Shown here one piece after another: positions 13,998 to 20,825 of a stretch of DNA of 20,825 nt; positions within the stretch are counted from its first letter, which is position 1; each line of letters begins with the position of its first letter. Source of the stretch: JAUVZF01 sp964449275. Its GTDB lineage: Bacteria; Planctomycetota; Phycisphaerae; FEN-1346. The notes under the pieces were generated by a model. The model was not told the DNA's origin and ran no database searches. It was given only the letters and a program-made list of their open reading frames with translations. The stretch is taken from contig CAYVAM010000065.1 in the NCBI GenBank assembly GCA_964449275.1, positions 1 to 20,825 on the forward strand. Direction: 5' to 3'. A program made the position numbers and the translations under genes.

Positions 13998-15275
13998 ATG
14001 GAGACTTTCCCAGCCTCACCGCTGGATTCCGCCGGCATGGAAGTCCACCTCAATCGAGGCGAAGTGCTGACAGCCCTGTCTCATGTTCTTGACTACAGGC
14101 CCAGTCCGGAGGTTCCGCACCATGGGCGCGTTGCAGCCCTGGCATCGCGGACGGCATCGCGCGTTCGCGGGGCAGACCCCCGCGACACCTTCTACGCGGG
14201 CCTCATCCACGACGTCGGGCTCCTGGATAACCAACCCGACTACTCCCATCCTGCAAACCTGGCAGAGCAAGCCAATCGGCCGCTGATGCGGTCACACCCC
14301 TTGACGGGCGCCCAACTGGTAGCCACAGTGCCCGGCCTATACGCCGTGGCCGAGATTATCCTCGACCACCACGAGTGGACCAACGGGCACGGCTACCCGC
14401 GTGGCAAGGTGGGGAGCGAGATCAGCCCGGCGGCGCAGGTCCTGCGGTTCGCCGACACGTGCGACTTCATTCTCAGAGAACAGGGGTCGCCGGAACTCCC
14501 GCCTTTACTCGACGCCGTGCGGAACCGGACGGCAGGGCAGGTCTCGCTGTCGGTGGTTGACGCCGGCATCGACGTTCTCGGCGAATCGGGTTTCTACGCC
14601 CAACTGCTGACCGAGGCGGACGTGGAATCCGTCGTTCGAGACAAGATTCGTCGCCTTGCAGGTGATGATTTCGCCACGACCGAGGCCGAAATCACCGGCC
14701 TCCTTGAACTGTTCGCGCACGTCACCGACGCCCACCCGGCGGACAAGATCGGCCACAGTCGCCGCGTCGCGAGCCTGGCCGTCCTGGTGGCGATGGCCCT
14801 GGGCATGTCGCCGAAGGACACGGTGAACGTGAAGTGGGCCGCACTGCTCCATGACCTCGGCACGATCACCGTCCCGAAATCGCTGATCGACGAGCCGCGT
14901 CAGTTGACTGCCGACGAGTTGGCGGAGGTCCGCCGACTGACCGGCCGCACGAAAGAGTTCCTCGCCTCGATGAGCGGCCTTGAAGAGGTGGCCACCATTG
15001 CCGGCTCTCACAGCGAGGCGTTCGACGGTTCCGGATACCCACAAGGCCTGACCGGCTACGAGATTCCACTCGGATCGCGGATCATCGCGGTCTGCGACAC
15101 GTACGACGCTCTAACCAGCCCCCGGCCGTACCGGGCAGCGCGGGATACCAACCTCGCCATCGACATCCTGGTCCGTGGAAGCGGGGCAATCTTCGATCCG
15201 GACATCGTCGCGACGGCCGTGCCGGTCCTTCTGATCAGGCAGAACAGCGAAGAACCCCAGCCGACCCGCATGTGA
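13998..15275 (+). CDS. Tandem HD-GYP-type phosphohydrolase protein
   Basis: 425 residues from ATG 13998 (ribosome site ggagaag). Two HD-GYP-type domains are joined without a receiver or other sensor domain. Domain 1 (about 25-160) has HHGRV at 41, LIHDVGLL with HD 71-72, RSHPLTG (H100), DHHEW (H124, H125), GYP 132-134 and FADTCD, so all metal ligands seem present. Domain 2 (about 235-410) has GHSRRV (H253), LLHDLGTI (HD 285-286), HSEAFDGSGYP (338-348) and VCDTYDALTSPRPYR. However, it has LTGRTKEFL where the HPxxG histidine should be and serine 339 in the second histidine of HHE. The family hydrolyses cyclic di-GMP or related nucleotides; domain 2 may be regulatory. It is divergent from lpdA and convergent with the glycosyltransferase. 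Confidence 0.85.
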   Translation: METFPASPLDSAGMEVHLNRGEVLTALSHVLDYRPSPEVPHHGRVAALASRTASRVRGADPRDTFYAGLIHDVGLLDNQPDYSHPANLAEQANRPLMRSHPLTGAQLVATVPGLYAVAEIILDHHEWTNGHGYPRGKVGSEISPAAQVLRFADTCDFILREQGSPELPPLLDAVRNRTAGQVSLSVVDAGIDVLGESGFYAQLLTEADVESVVRDKIRRLAGDDFATTEAEITGLLELFAHVTDAHPADKIGHSRRVASLAVLVAMALGMSPKDTVNVKWAALLHDLGTITVPKSLIDEPRQLTADELAEVRRLTGRTKEFLASMSGLEEVATIAGSHSEAFDGSGYPQGLTGYEIPLGSRIIAVCDTYDALTSPRPYRAARDTNLAIDILVRGSGAIFDPDIVATAVPVLLIRQNSEEPQPTRM

Positions 15276-15333
15276 GCGCCCATCCGCTACTTTGTCAACT
15301 TCGCATCGCCACCCCATGGGGATAGCGCGGCGG

Positions 15334-16392
15334 TCAATCCTGCCCACCGCGCGGCGGGGGGTCGTCTTCGCCGGTCCATGCCCTGAGGAGTGTCTCGAGC
15401 CCGTCGGTGGACGTCTCCCAATCGAAGGCGAGGCTTCGCTCGTGAGCGGCGCCGGACATCGTGCGAAGAAGCGACTCGTCTTCCAGCAGGAGGGCAATCC
15501 GTTTGGCCATCGCCTCCGCGTCGCCGACAGGCGCCAGGAAACCGCTGACCTCATCCTCGATGATACACTCGTGGCCGCCCGCGCGGGTCGCCACCGGCAC
15601 AACACCGCACGCCATCGCCTCAACGACCGGCAGGCCGAAGCCTTCGCTGTGACTGGGCGCCAGCCAGATCTCGCAACCTGAATAGACGGCGCGTAGGCGG
15701 CTGGCCTTCGGTCGGATAAAGACTTCCGCGCGCGGCGGCGCGTTGCGCGGTCGCTCGGCGCCGTACATGACCAGCCGCACGTCGGGCCACTGATCGCGGA
15801 TTTGCCGCATCGCCTCAAACGCCTCGGCCGTTCCTTTCATTTCGCCCGCCACGTGGATCATGCCGACGGTGCGCGGCGTGCGGAACTGGCGTTCGTTGTT
15901 GTAGAACTGCGAGTGGTCCACGCCGTTCGGCACAAGCGCGGCCTCCACGCCGAATTCATGCTTCAGGTACCGGGCCACGTAATCCGACACGGCCACACGA
16001 TGCACCGGCAGGGCCATGACCTTCCGCGCCTCGGCGGAGTGCTCTTCCATGTCGATCGTGCTCTGCACGATCTCGACCAGCCGCCCCTTCTCGGACGGAA
16101 GCGCCGACGCCGCCCGGACGGCGAGCAGACCGCTCGTCAGGATCACGTCGGCGTCGGGAACCGTCTCGGACGTGAACTCGCGGACCGCCGTCAACGTACA
16201 ACCCGAGTCGTCGAGCGCGTCCGGCGTGCGGCGAGTAAGCGACCGCAGAAACCACCGTTTGAAGTCCCTCGCGCCGCGGCGGTACAGGACCGCGATGTCG
16301 TAACCCCGCGCGCGAAGGCGACCGGCATATTCACCCATCACCTTGATGCCGCCGACCAGCCCACGTCCCGGAACCAGGAACGTGATTCGCAA
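15334..16392 (-). CDS. GT4-family glycosyltransferase
   Basis: 352 residues from TTG 16392, chosen because LRITFLVPGRGLVGGIKVMG is the expected first strand and glycine-rich loop of a GT-B fold, with a gggag ribosome site just upstream; a longer ATG version would translate repeat DNA. The N-terminal half includes DVILTSGLLAVRAA and LVPNGVDHSQFY, the usual linker before the donor domain. The C-terminal half has MYGAE, the donor-site motif SEGFGLPVVEAMACGVVPV with its two glutamates, and RAGGHECI. Such enzymes use nucleotide sugars, retaining configuration. Acceptor is unknown; no polysaccharide cluster surrounds it. It ends 58 bases from the convergent HD-GYP gene. Confidence 0.88.
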   Translation of the reverse strand: MRITFLVPGRGLVGGIKVMGEYAGRLRARGYDIAVLYRRGARDFKRWFLRSLTRRTPDALDDSGCTLTAVREFTSETVPDADVILTSGLLAVRAASALPSEKGRLVEIVQSTIDMEEHSAEARKVMALPVHRVAVSDYVARYLKHEFGVEAALVPNGVDHSQFYNNERQFRTPRTVGMIHVAGEMKGTAEAFEAMRQIRDQWPDVRLVMYGAERPRNAPPRAEVFIRPKASRLRAVYSGCEIWLAPSHSEGFGLPVVEAMACGVVPVATRAGGHECIIEDEVSGFLAPVGDAEAMAKRIALLLEDESLLRTMSGAAHERSLAFDWETSTDGLETLLRAWTGEDDPPPRGGQD

Positions 16393-16463
16393 GAGGGTCT
16401 CCCTTCCGACTCCGGCGACGACTATAGCAAGCGGCCCCGGCCGACGCAACGGCGCTCGCTCGC

Positions 16464-16567
16464 ACGACGGGTCTCCGTACCTGCCGCGGATATGTGCCAT
16501 TATGCGCGGTGCCTACGGAGACCCACCGCGCGAAACGCACTTCCTGCCGCGCGGAACGCACTTCCTG
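16464..16567. repeat. Palindromic repeats with two 21-bp tandem units
   Basis: A degenerate palindrome (about 16466-16490, gggtctccgtacc) is followed by another at 16504-16531 (gcgcggtg pairing with caccgcgc across cctacggagacc). Its right arm continues into two 21-bp units, 16526-16546 and 16547-16567, that differ at one base (cgcgcgaaacgcacttcctg). The arrangement copies that of 2369-2434. No gene is present in 16393-16611. Confidence 0.7.
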
Positions 16568-16611
16568 CCGCGCGCCGGGTGTCCGCAACCGTCAGGCCAC
16601 GGCCCGGTTGC

Positions 16612-17688
16612 CTACGCCATGTCCACCCGGACGAGGTCGATGCGGTCGGGGTCGGCGTTGCCGAGTCGGATGATCCGGCCCCAGGCGACCATCTGTCTCG
16701 CCGCCGTCATGGGCCACTCTTTGCCCCGCACCAACGCGCGCTGCTTCTCGAGAATCCGCATCCCCACGGCCGTCGCCGCCACCGGGTCGGTCGCGACGAT
16801 AAGGCTCCGGAAGTCCCAGCGGTACTCGGGCTGATCCGCCGGACCGCCCGCAAAGAGCGGACGGATCGCATCGACAATCACGAGGCGCGTCTTGGCGCGC
16901 AGCGGGCCAAGGGCGTTCAACTCCGGCAGGCTCTTCGGCATGCGGTCGGGCGCCCAGCCGTGGAACGCCGCAGGGTTGTTGACGCTGCCCAGATGATTCT
17001 TCATGGCGGCCGAGATGCCGGCGCCAAAGTGCGATTTCAGGACCGAGACGTTGATGACGGCGGTTGCCTGGTCTGTGTAGAGTCTCCTGAGGCGCGTCTT
17101 CAGCCCCCGCGACGGCAGCGTGAACGGCTCCGACAACTCGTTGTACGGTGGCGGCAGACGACGGTCCACCACGAGAATGCGCTTGGGGTCCACCTTGGCG
17201 TCGGCAGCGAGGCGCGACGCCAGCACGTCGTTGATCTCCGTATGGCTATGGAGCGTCGGTTGCCCGATGGAGTTGTGCTTAACGGCAACAAAGTCGTCCT
17301 GTCGGCCGATGGCAGCCCATGCCAGGGACTCCGTGCGTTTGCCGGTGAGTTCCACGAGGGCCCGGTCGAGCATCTGCCGGATGATGGGCGGATTGACTCG
17401 ATAGCCCTTGATGATGACTTCCGGATGGGTCACGAGGACGACACGGCTCTTGGGCAAGTCCCCCGTCACGGCCGCGCTGCCGCCTGCCGCCGACATCGCG
17501 CTTGCGGCAGCGCCGGCAGCAAGAAACGCGAGGAACTCGCGACGGGTCATTCCACGGGCGGCTGCACGGCGGGCGAGCACCGCGTCGCGCCGGGCGAAGT
17601 CGGCGCAGACCTCTGCGAGCGTCAGATGACCTGTGGGGCAAGGCAAGACGCGCGGCGGCTCGGAACCCCGATCGTGCAGATGCGCCAT
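16612..17688 (-). CDS. Tat-exported DUF362 protein
   Basis: 358 residues from ATG 17688. Residues 47-70 form a twin-arginine signal (TRREFLAFLAAGAAASAMSA), preceded by 46 residues that include CPTGHLTLAEVCADFARRDA. An internal ATG at 17550 would put the Tat signal at the very start but has a poor ribosome site, so the start is open. The mature part carries DUF362 features: VVLVTHPEVI, MLDRALVELTG, AVINVSVLKSHFGAGISAAMKNHLG and VIVDAIRPLFAGGP, ending in a strand-rich tail. The family is poorly characterised and often linked to iron-sulfur proteins; no ferredoxin cysteines are attached here. The LysM lipoprotein gene lies 66 bases upstream in the same direction. Confidence 0.8.
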   Translation of the reverse strand: MAHLHDRGSEPPRVLPCPTGHLTLAEVCADFARRDAVLARRAAARGMTRREFLAFLAAGAAASAMSAAGGSAAVTGDLPKSRVVLVTHPEVIIKGYRVNPPIIRQMLDRALVELTGKRTESLAWAAIGRQDDFVAVKHNSIGQPTLHSHTEINDVLASRLAADAKVDPKRILVVDRRLPPPYNELSEPFTLPSRGLKTRLRRLYTDQATAVINVSVLKSHFGAGISAAMKNHLGSVNNPAAFHGWAPDRMPKSLPELNALGPLRAKTRLVIVDAIRPLFAGGPADQPEYRWDFRSLIVATDPVAATAVGMRILEKQRALVRGKEWPMTAARQMVAWGRIIRLGNADPDRIDLVRVDMA

Positions 17689-17754
17689 GGTCTGTCTCGT
17701 CCGGGCGCAGCCGGCAGCCTCCGCGCCGAGCCGGGCCGCCCCGGCCGGGCCGCT

Positions 17755-18129
17755 TTACTTCGGAGGGATGGCCAGGACCATACCGACCTTAATAAGGTCG
17801 GGGTTCGAGATCCGGTCCCTGTTAGCCTCATAGATTCTGCGCCACATGCCGGCTTCGCCGTAGAACCTTCGGGCGATCGACATGAGCCCGTCGCCCTTCT
17901 GCACCGTGTAGTTTTCTCCGGCCGTCTGAGCGGGAACGTCCGGAACCGCGGCCCCCGGTGTCTCAACCTCGACGGTCGGCGTTGCGGTCGTCAGCGCCGG
18001 CACCGACGCAGTCGCCTGGAGTTCCGCCGGATCGATCTGCGGAAGTTCCTCCTCTCGCTTCTCGGCACAGCCCACAAGGCCAAGAGCCATCACCATCACC
18101 ATCACCACCATCCACGTGAACGCTCGCAT
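17755..18129 (-). CDS. LysM-domain lipoprotein
   Basis: 124 residues from ATG 18129 (ribosome site gagaggag, 6 bases upstream). Residues 1-20 are a signal peptide built from a repeated atc/acc tract (VVMVMVMALGLVG), followed by lipobox cysteine 21 (LVGC). A flexible proline/threonine/alanine-rich linker (about 30-70) leads to one LysM domain (74-122: YTVQKGDGLMSIARRFYGEA, then NPDLIKVGMVLAIP). It probably anchors in a membrane and binds peptidoglycan glycan chains. The hydrophobic core is unusually rich in methionine and valine. It may be cotranscribed with the downstream DUF362 gene. Confidence 0.88.
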   Translation of the reverse strand: MRAFTWMVVMVMVMALGLVGCAEKREEELPQIDPAELQATASVPALTTATPTVEVETPGAAVPDVPAQTAGENYTVQKGDGLMSIARRFYGEAGMWRRIYEANRDRISNPDLIKVGMVLAIPPK

Positions 18130-18185
18130 AACTGCTCCTCTCGCCTGGTCCGGTAGTTCGCTCCGCCTCATTCCTTGTATGGCCC

Positions 18186-18355
18186 TAAGCAGGAGCGACG
18201 AAGCCAATCCGAAATCGGCGGCCGATTTAGGTGCACCCAAGTCCGTAGCGCCGGGGTTTATCCCCGGCGACCGCCCCTCAGGTCGATGGCGGTTCCGCGC
18301 CGGGGATAAACCCCGGCGCTACGGCTGTTCGGAAAGACTTCCTCGCTCCTGCTTA
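18186..18355. repeat. MITE-like element with nested perfect inverted repeats
   Basis: Outer 18-bp ends (18186-18203 and 18338-18355; taagcaggagcgacgaag) match as inverted repeats at 17 of 18 positions. Inside, 18243-18269 and 18298-18324 are perfect 27-bp inverted repeats starting ccgtagcgccggggtttat, and a third 6-bp stem (accgcc/ggcggt) lies in the loop. No frame inside codes for a protein. A truncated copy is at 3939-4008. It fills most of the gene-free gap 18130-18459, the rest of which shows nothing recognisable. Confidence 0.8.
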
Positions 18356-18459
18356 GTCGTCCGGCCGGGTCACGTCAGCGGGTCGCCGCCTTCTGTCTCC
18401 ACCCGCGTATTGGAGCCGTCCCGTGTCAACGGTCGAGTCTATCGGCTTGAGGTCTCAAG

Positions 18460-19275
18460 TCAAGCGCCAACCAGCCACTGGACCAAACGGCGGAGCGGGT
18501 CGGCCGCCGCCAGGCCCGCGAAAGCAAACTCCAGAAAGATAAGCAGCGCGATGGTCGTGCCGGCCTGGATGTCGAACGGAACCGTCCCACGGCGCCACCG
18601 GAAGAGAATGACGCCCAGGATTCCGCGTGGCTCGGCCTCGCCAACGACGCCGCCTGCCGCTCCGGCGGACGGCGGGCACGTTCGCCGCGCTCGCCACAGC
18701 CGATGGGCAACCGTCGCGACGGGCAGCACCCCAAGGATCCAAACTGCGGTCGCCAGGTGCAGGAACCCAATGCCGATCAGCATCGTGACGACGCGCTCGC
18801 CCCGCTGCCAGAAACCGCCGCGGGCGTCCGCCCCTTCCTCCCTGGCGCGAGCCCGCAGGTAACTCGTCAGGAATGCCCACACCAGGCCAAGCCCTGCCAG
18901 GACGGCGAGCGTCAGGTTCGCCGCTTCGCCCGGAGCATCGGGCTGTAGGGCATAATAGAAGACCGCGCCAAGGAACAGGGCGGCGTCGCCGAGCCGGTCG
19001 CACACCGAATCGAGAACCGCCCCGAAGGGCGTCGTCAGTTTACCGGCGGACGCCATCGCGCCGTCGAGTATGTCGCACGCGCCGGCGGCAATGAGGAAGC
19101 CCACCGCCAACGGTCGCCAGTGCGCCCGGCCGCACGCCACGGCCACGCCGGCGGCAACGGTAAAAAGCACACCCAGAACGGTGATGTAATTCGGCCGCAG
19201 CCCGACCCGCAGGAGACCACGGGCCACAGCGTCGCGGCAAACGGAGAAAAAACGACCTATGTGCTCGGAAACCAT
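18460..19275 (-). CDS. Phosphatidylinositol-phosphate synthase-like CDP-alcohol phosphatidyltransferase
   Basis: 271 residues from ATG 19275, with several membrane helices. The family motif D-x2-D-G-x2-A-R-x8-G-x3-D-x3-D is present with D68, D71, G72, A75, G85, D89 and D93, but the arginine is serine (S76). DGAMA followed by FGAVLDSVCDRLGDAALF is particularly close to actinobacterial phosphatidylinositol-phosphate synthases, which join CDP-diacylglycerol to inositol 1-phosphate. The next gene upstream in the same direction makes inositol phosphate, which supports that substrate. The C-terminal 100 residues (from about 175) carry an alanine/glycine-rich loop and a last helix pair beyond the usual core. 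Start lacks a strong ribosome site. Confidence 0.82.
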   Translation of the reverse strand: MVSEHIGRFFSVCRDAVARGLLRVGLRPNYITVLGVLFTVAAGVAVACGRAHWRPLAVGFLIAAGACDILDGAMASAGKLTTPFGAVLDSVCDRLGDAALFLGAVFYYALQPDAPGEAANLTLAVLAGLGLVWAFLTSYLRARAREEGADARGGFWQRGERVVTMLIGIGFLHLATAVWILGVLPVATVAHRLWRARRTCPPSAGAAGGVVGEAEPRGILGVILFRWRRGTVPFDIQAGTTIALLIFLEFAFAGLAAADPLRRLVQWLVGA

Positions 19276-19320
19276 GTCCGCGAGATGCCCGGCCGGTCAC
19301 AGGGTTCACATGGCCCGGGA

Positions 19321-19468
19321 ACGTACCTGTTTAGCGTGCTCTCGAAGCAATGTCATTTCGACCGAGGCCGTACGGCCGAGCGGAGAAATCTCGTCGTCCG
19401 GACACGCATAACGGCGAGATTCCTCGACTCGCTTCGCTCGCTCGGAATGACACGCTAAACACGTACCC
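19321..19468. repeat. 148-bp imperfect palindromic element
   Basis: Ends 19321-19338 (acgtacctgtttagcgtg) and 19451-19468 are inverted repeats with about one mismatch. Inside, tgtcatttcg/cggaatgaca and gagaaatctcg/cgagattcctcg also pair, so the whole piece folds as one long imperfect hairpin. The cattccgagcg...gaatctc wording resembles interspersed repeats seen in many environmental bacteria. It lies between the inositol-phosphate synthase and the phosphatidyltransferase genes. Confidence 0.7.
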
Positions 19469-19500
19469 GGGAACAGGCGCCGCTGCCGAATCGCTTTGCG

Positions 19501-20643
19501 TCATTTCGCGGCCGACGGCACTTCTTCAACCGCTTCCGTCTTGCTCCCGGCAGCGATGAAGGCATCGATCTCGGCCCTGGCGTCCGAATCGCGCATCTGC
19601 TCGGGCGGATGCTTCATCAGGTATGCCGAAGCCGCCTCCAGCGGCCCGGCCAGGCCGCGGTCGCGCGCCACTTGGCACAGCCGCACGGCGTCGATGGCGC
19701 AGCCGGCGCTGTTCGGCGAATCCTCGACGCTCAGCCGCAGTTCCAGGTTGAGCGGGATCCCGGCGAATCCGCGGCCCTCCATCCGCAGGAAACAAACCTT
19801 GTTATCTTTCTGCCAAGGCACGTAGTCGGACGGCCCGATATGAACCTGGTCGTCGGGCAGCCGCGTCTCGAGTTCCGACTGGACGGCCTCGGTCTTCGAG
19901 ACCCTTTTCGACGACAGCCGCTCGCGCTTCAGCATGTTCAGAAAGTCCGTGTTCCCGCCCGTGTTCAACTGGTACGTCGCGTCGAGTGCCGCGCCACGGT
20001 CCCGGAACAGGCGAGTGAGCGTCCGATGGACGATCGTGGCGCCGACCTGAGCTTTGATGTCGTCGCCGACAACCGGGATGCCGGCTTCCGCGAACCGCGC
20101 GGCCCATGCCCCGTCGCTGACGATGAAGACGGGCATGCAATTAACAAAACTGACCCCCGCAGCCAGACACGCCTGCGCGTAGTGCTCGGTGGCCTGTTGC
20201 GAACCGACGGGCAAGTAGTTCAACAGGACCTGCGCCCCGGATTCCTTCAGGACTCCGGCAACATCCACAGGTTCGGTGCGGGCGGGAACGAACCGCTGGT
20301 CGTCACGGAACTCGGCCATGTGGTCGGCGTAGCCGTCGAGGACAGGTCCCATCTGCACGGTCGCGCCGCCGGCGGCCAGGTCGTCGAAAAAGACCTTGGT
20401 GCAGTTCGGCAGTGCGAAGATGGCTTCTTCGAGGCGCCTGCCGACCTTCCGCTCATCGATGTCGAAAGCCGCGACGAACTCGATATCCCCCGGCAGGTAC
20501 CCGCCGACGTCGTAGTGCATCAACCCGAGCGTCTCGCGGATGCCGTCCGCCTCAAGCCGGTGGCGATAGTAGGCGACCCCTTGCACCAGGCTCGAGGCGC
20601 AGTTACCGACTCCTGCGATCGCCACGCGAATTCGATCGCCCAT
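19501..20643 (-). CDS. ino1: myo-Inositol-phosphate synthase
   Basis: Converts glucose 6-phosphate to inositol 3-phosphate (the same as L-inositol 1-phosphate) with bound NAD. 380 residues from ATG 20643, selected for ggagg 8 bases upstream and because the NAD motif then begins at residue 11 (IAGVGNCASSLVQG); a start at 20670 would include the ribosome site. Family motifs: LNYLPVGSQQATEHYA, NCMPVFIVSD, GDDIKAQVGATIVHR, LNTGGNTDFLNM, SKTEAV and the active-site DYVPWQKDNKVCFLRMEG. Its length is that of the short bacterial/archaeal form. A near-consensus promoter stands about 70 bases upstream, and the phosphatidylinositol-phosphate synthase-like gene follows in the same direction. Confidence 0.94.
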   Translation of the reverse strand: MGDRIRVAIAGVGNCASSLVQGVAYYRHRLEADGIRETLGLMHYDVGGYLPGDIEFVAAFDIDERKVGRRLEEAIFALPNCTKVFFDDLAAGGATVQMGPVLDGYADHMAEFRDDQRFVPARTEPVDVAGVLKESGAQVLLNYLPVGSQQATEHYAQACLAAGVSFVNCMPVFIVSDGAWAARFAEAGIPVVGDDIKAQVGATIVHRTLTRLFRDRGAALDATYQLNTGGNTDFLNMLKRERLSSKRVSKTEAVQSELETRLPDDQVHIGPSDYVPWQKDNKVCFLRMEGRGFAGIPLNLELRLSVEDSPNSAGCAIDAVRLCQVARDRGLAGPLEAASAYLMKHPPEQMRDSDARAEIDAFIAAGSKTEAVEEVPSAAK

Positions 20644-20720
20644 CCTTTCATCCTCCTTCCACAGCCGCACCCTGAAATCTCAAACCGTGGCTCTCCATGC
20701 AATTCGTGTGCGGACCTTAA

Positions 20721-20749
20721 CTCATAGCACGCCCCTGCGAAGGTGTCAA
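20721..20749 (-). promoter_or_regulatory. Sigma70-type promoter of ino1
   Basis: On the minus strand a perfect TTGACA (20749-20744) and TATGAG (20726-20721) are separated by 17 bases. This places the transcript start near 20714 and leaves a leader of about 70 bases before the ATG at 20643. No operator or riboswitch is apparent in the leader. Confidence 0.65.
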
Positions 20750-20825
20750 CGGCAAATCCGCGTTCCTGTTCCGGCGGCTTTCCGACCGGGCGCGGGGCGG
20801 GGGTTTTCTCCACAGGATTTCCACC

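Noticed and set aside
15802..18156. 784-residue plus-strand frame over the glycosyltransferase, DUF362 and LysM genes
   Set aside because: It crosses three well-supported minus-strand genes and repeat DNA, including a His run from the LysM signal-peptide codons.

Overview
The window looks like chromosomal DNA of a high-GC, uncultured planctomycete-like bacterium. I base this on composition, on the mix of families (DUF6807/PmoA-like protein, Gfo/Idh/MocA remnant, Tat-exported DUF362 protein, SurA_N/PpiD-like membrane protein, inositol phospholipid genes) and on the abundance of short palindromic repeats. This is inference; there is no rRNA or other decisive marker.

Left part (1-5650) is an accessory, decaying region. 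It opens with the C-terminus of a LamG/DUF1080-like protein. Three paralogous membrane-anchored proteins follow (732-1814, 4188-4682, 4989-5444), built of 22-residue 'DENGK' repeats (13, 4 and 4 full copies). Each is followed at once by a short open frame that resembles the N-terminus of a tyrosine recombinase: the first few residues after copy 1, the next segment after copies 2 and 3, where the start codon overlaps the upstream stop. A small unknown gene (1997-2290), a DUF6807 gene (2805-3734, minus) and a decapitated Gfo/Idh/MocA oxidoreductase tail (2636-2755, minus) lie between them among palindromic repeats.

Middle part (5700-13770) is conserved housekeeping sequence, all on the minus strand: tRNA-Phe with a near-consensus promoter, a PpiD-like membrane chaperone, and a gene run lpd - lipB - lipA - stand-alone lipoyl domain - tmk - holB. 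LipA and LipB build the lipoyl cofactor, the small carrier can hold it, and Lpd reoxidises it. tmk and holB serve DNA synthesis. Two repeat invasions break this run: a 61-bp-period array of ten units between lipA and the lipoyl gene, and a palindromic element at the lpd/lipB junction flanked by a 22-bp duplication that recreates the lipB start.

Right part (13998-20825) holds a tandem HD-GYP-type protein (plus strand) facing a run of minus-strand genes: a GT4 glycosyltransferase, a DUF362 protein, a LysM lipoprotein, a CDP-alcohol phosphatidyltransferase of the phosphatidylinositol-phosphate synthase type, and myo-inositol-phosphate synthase. The last two together suggest synthesis of an inositol phospholipid. 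Two MITE-like inverted-repeat elements lie between these genes.

The strongest candidates for something undescribed are the DENGK-repeat/recombinase-remnant modules, the 61-bp array, and the palindromic element family with its insertion footprint.
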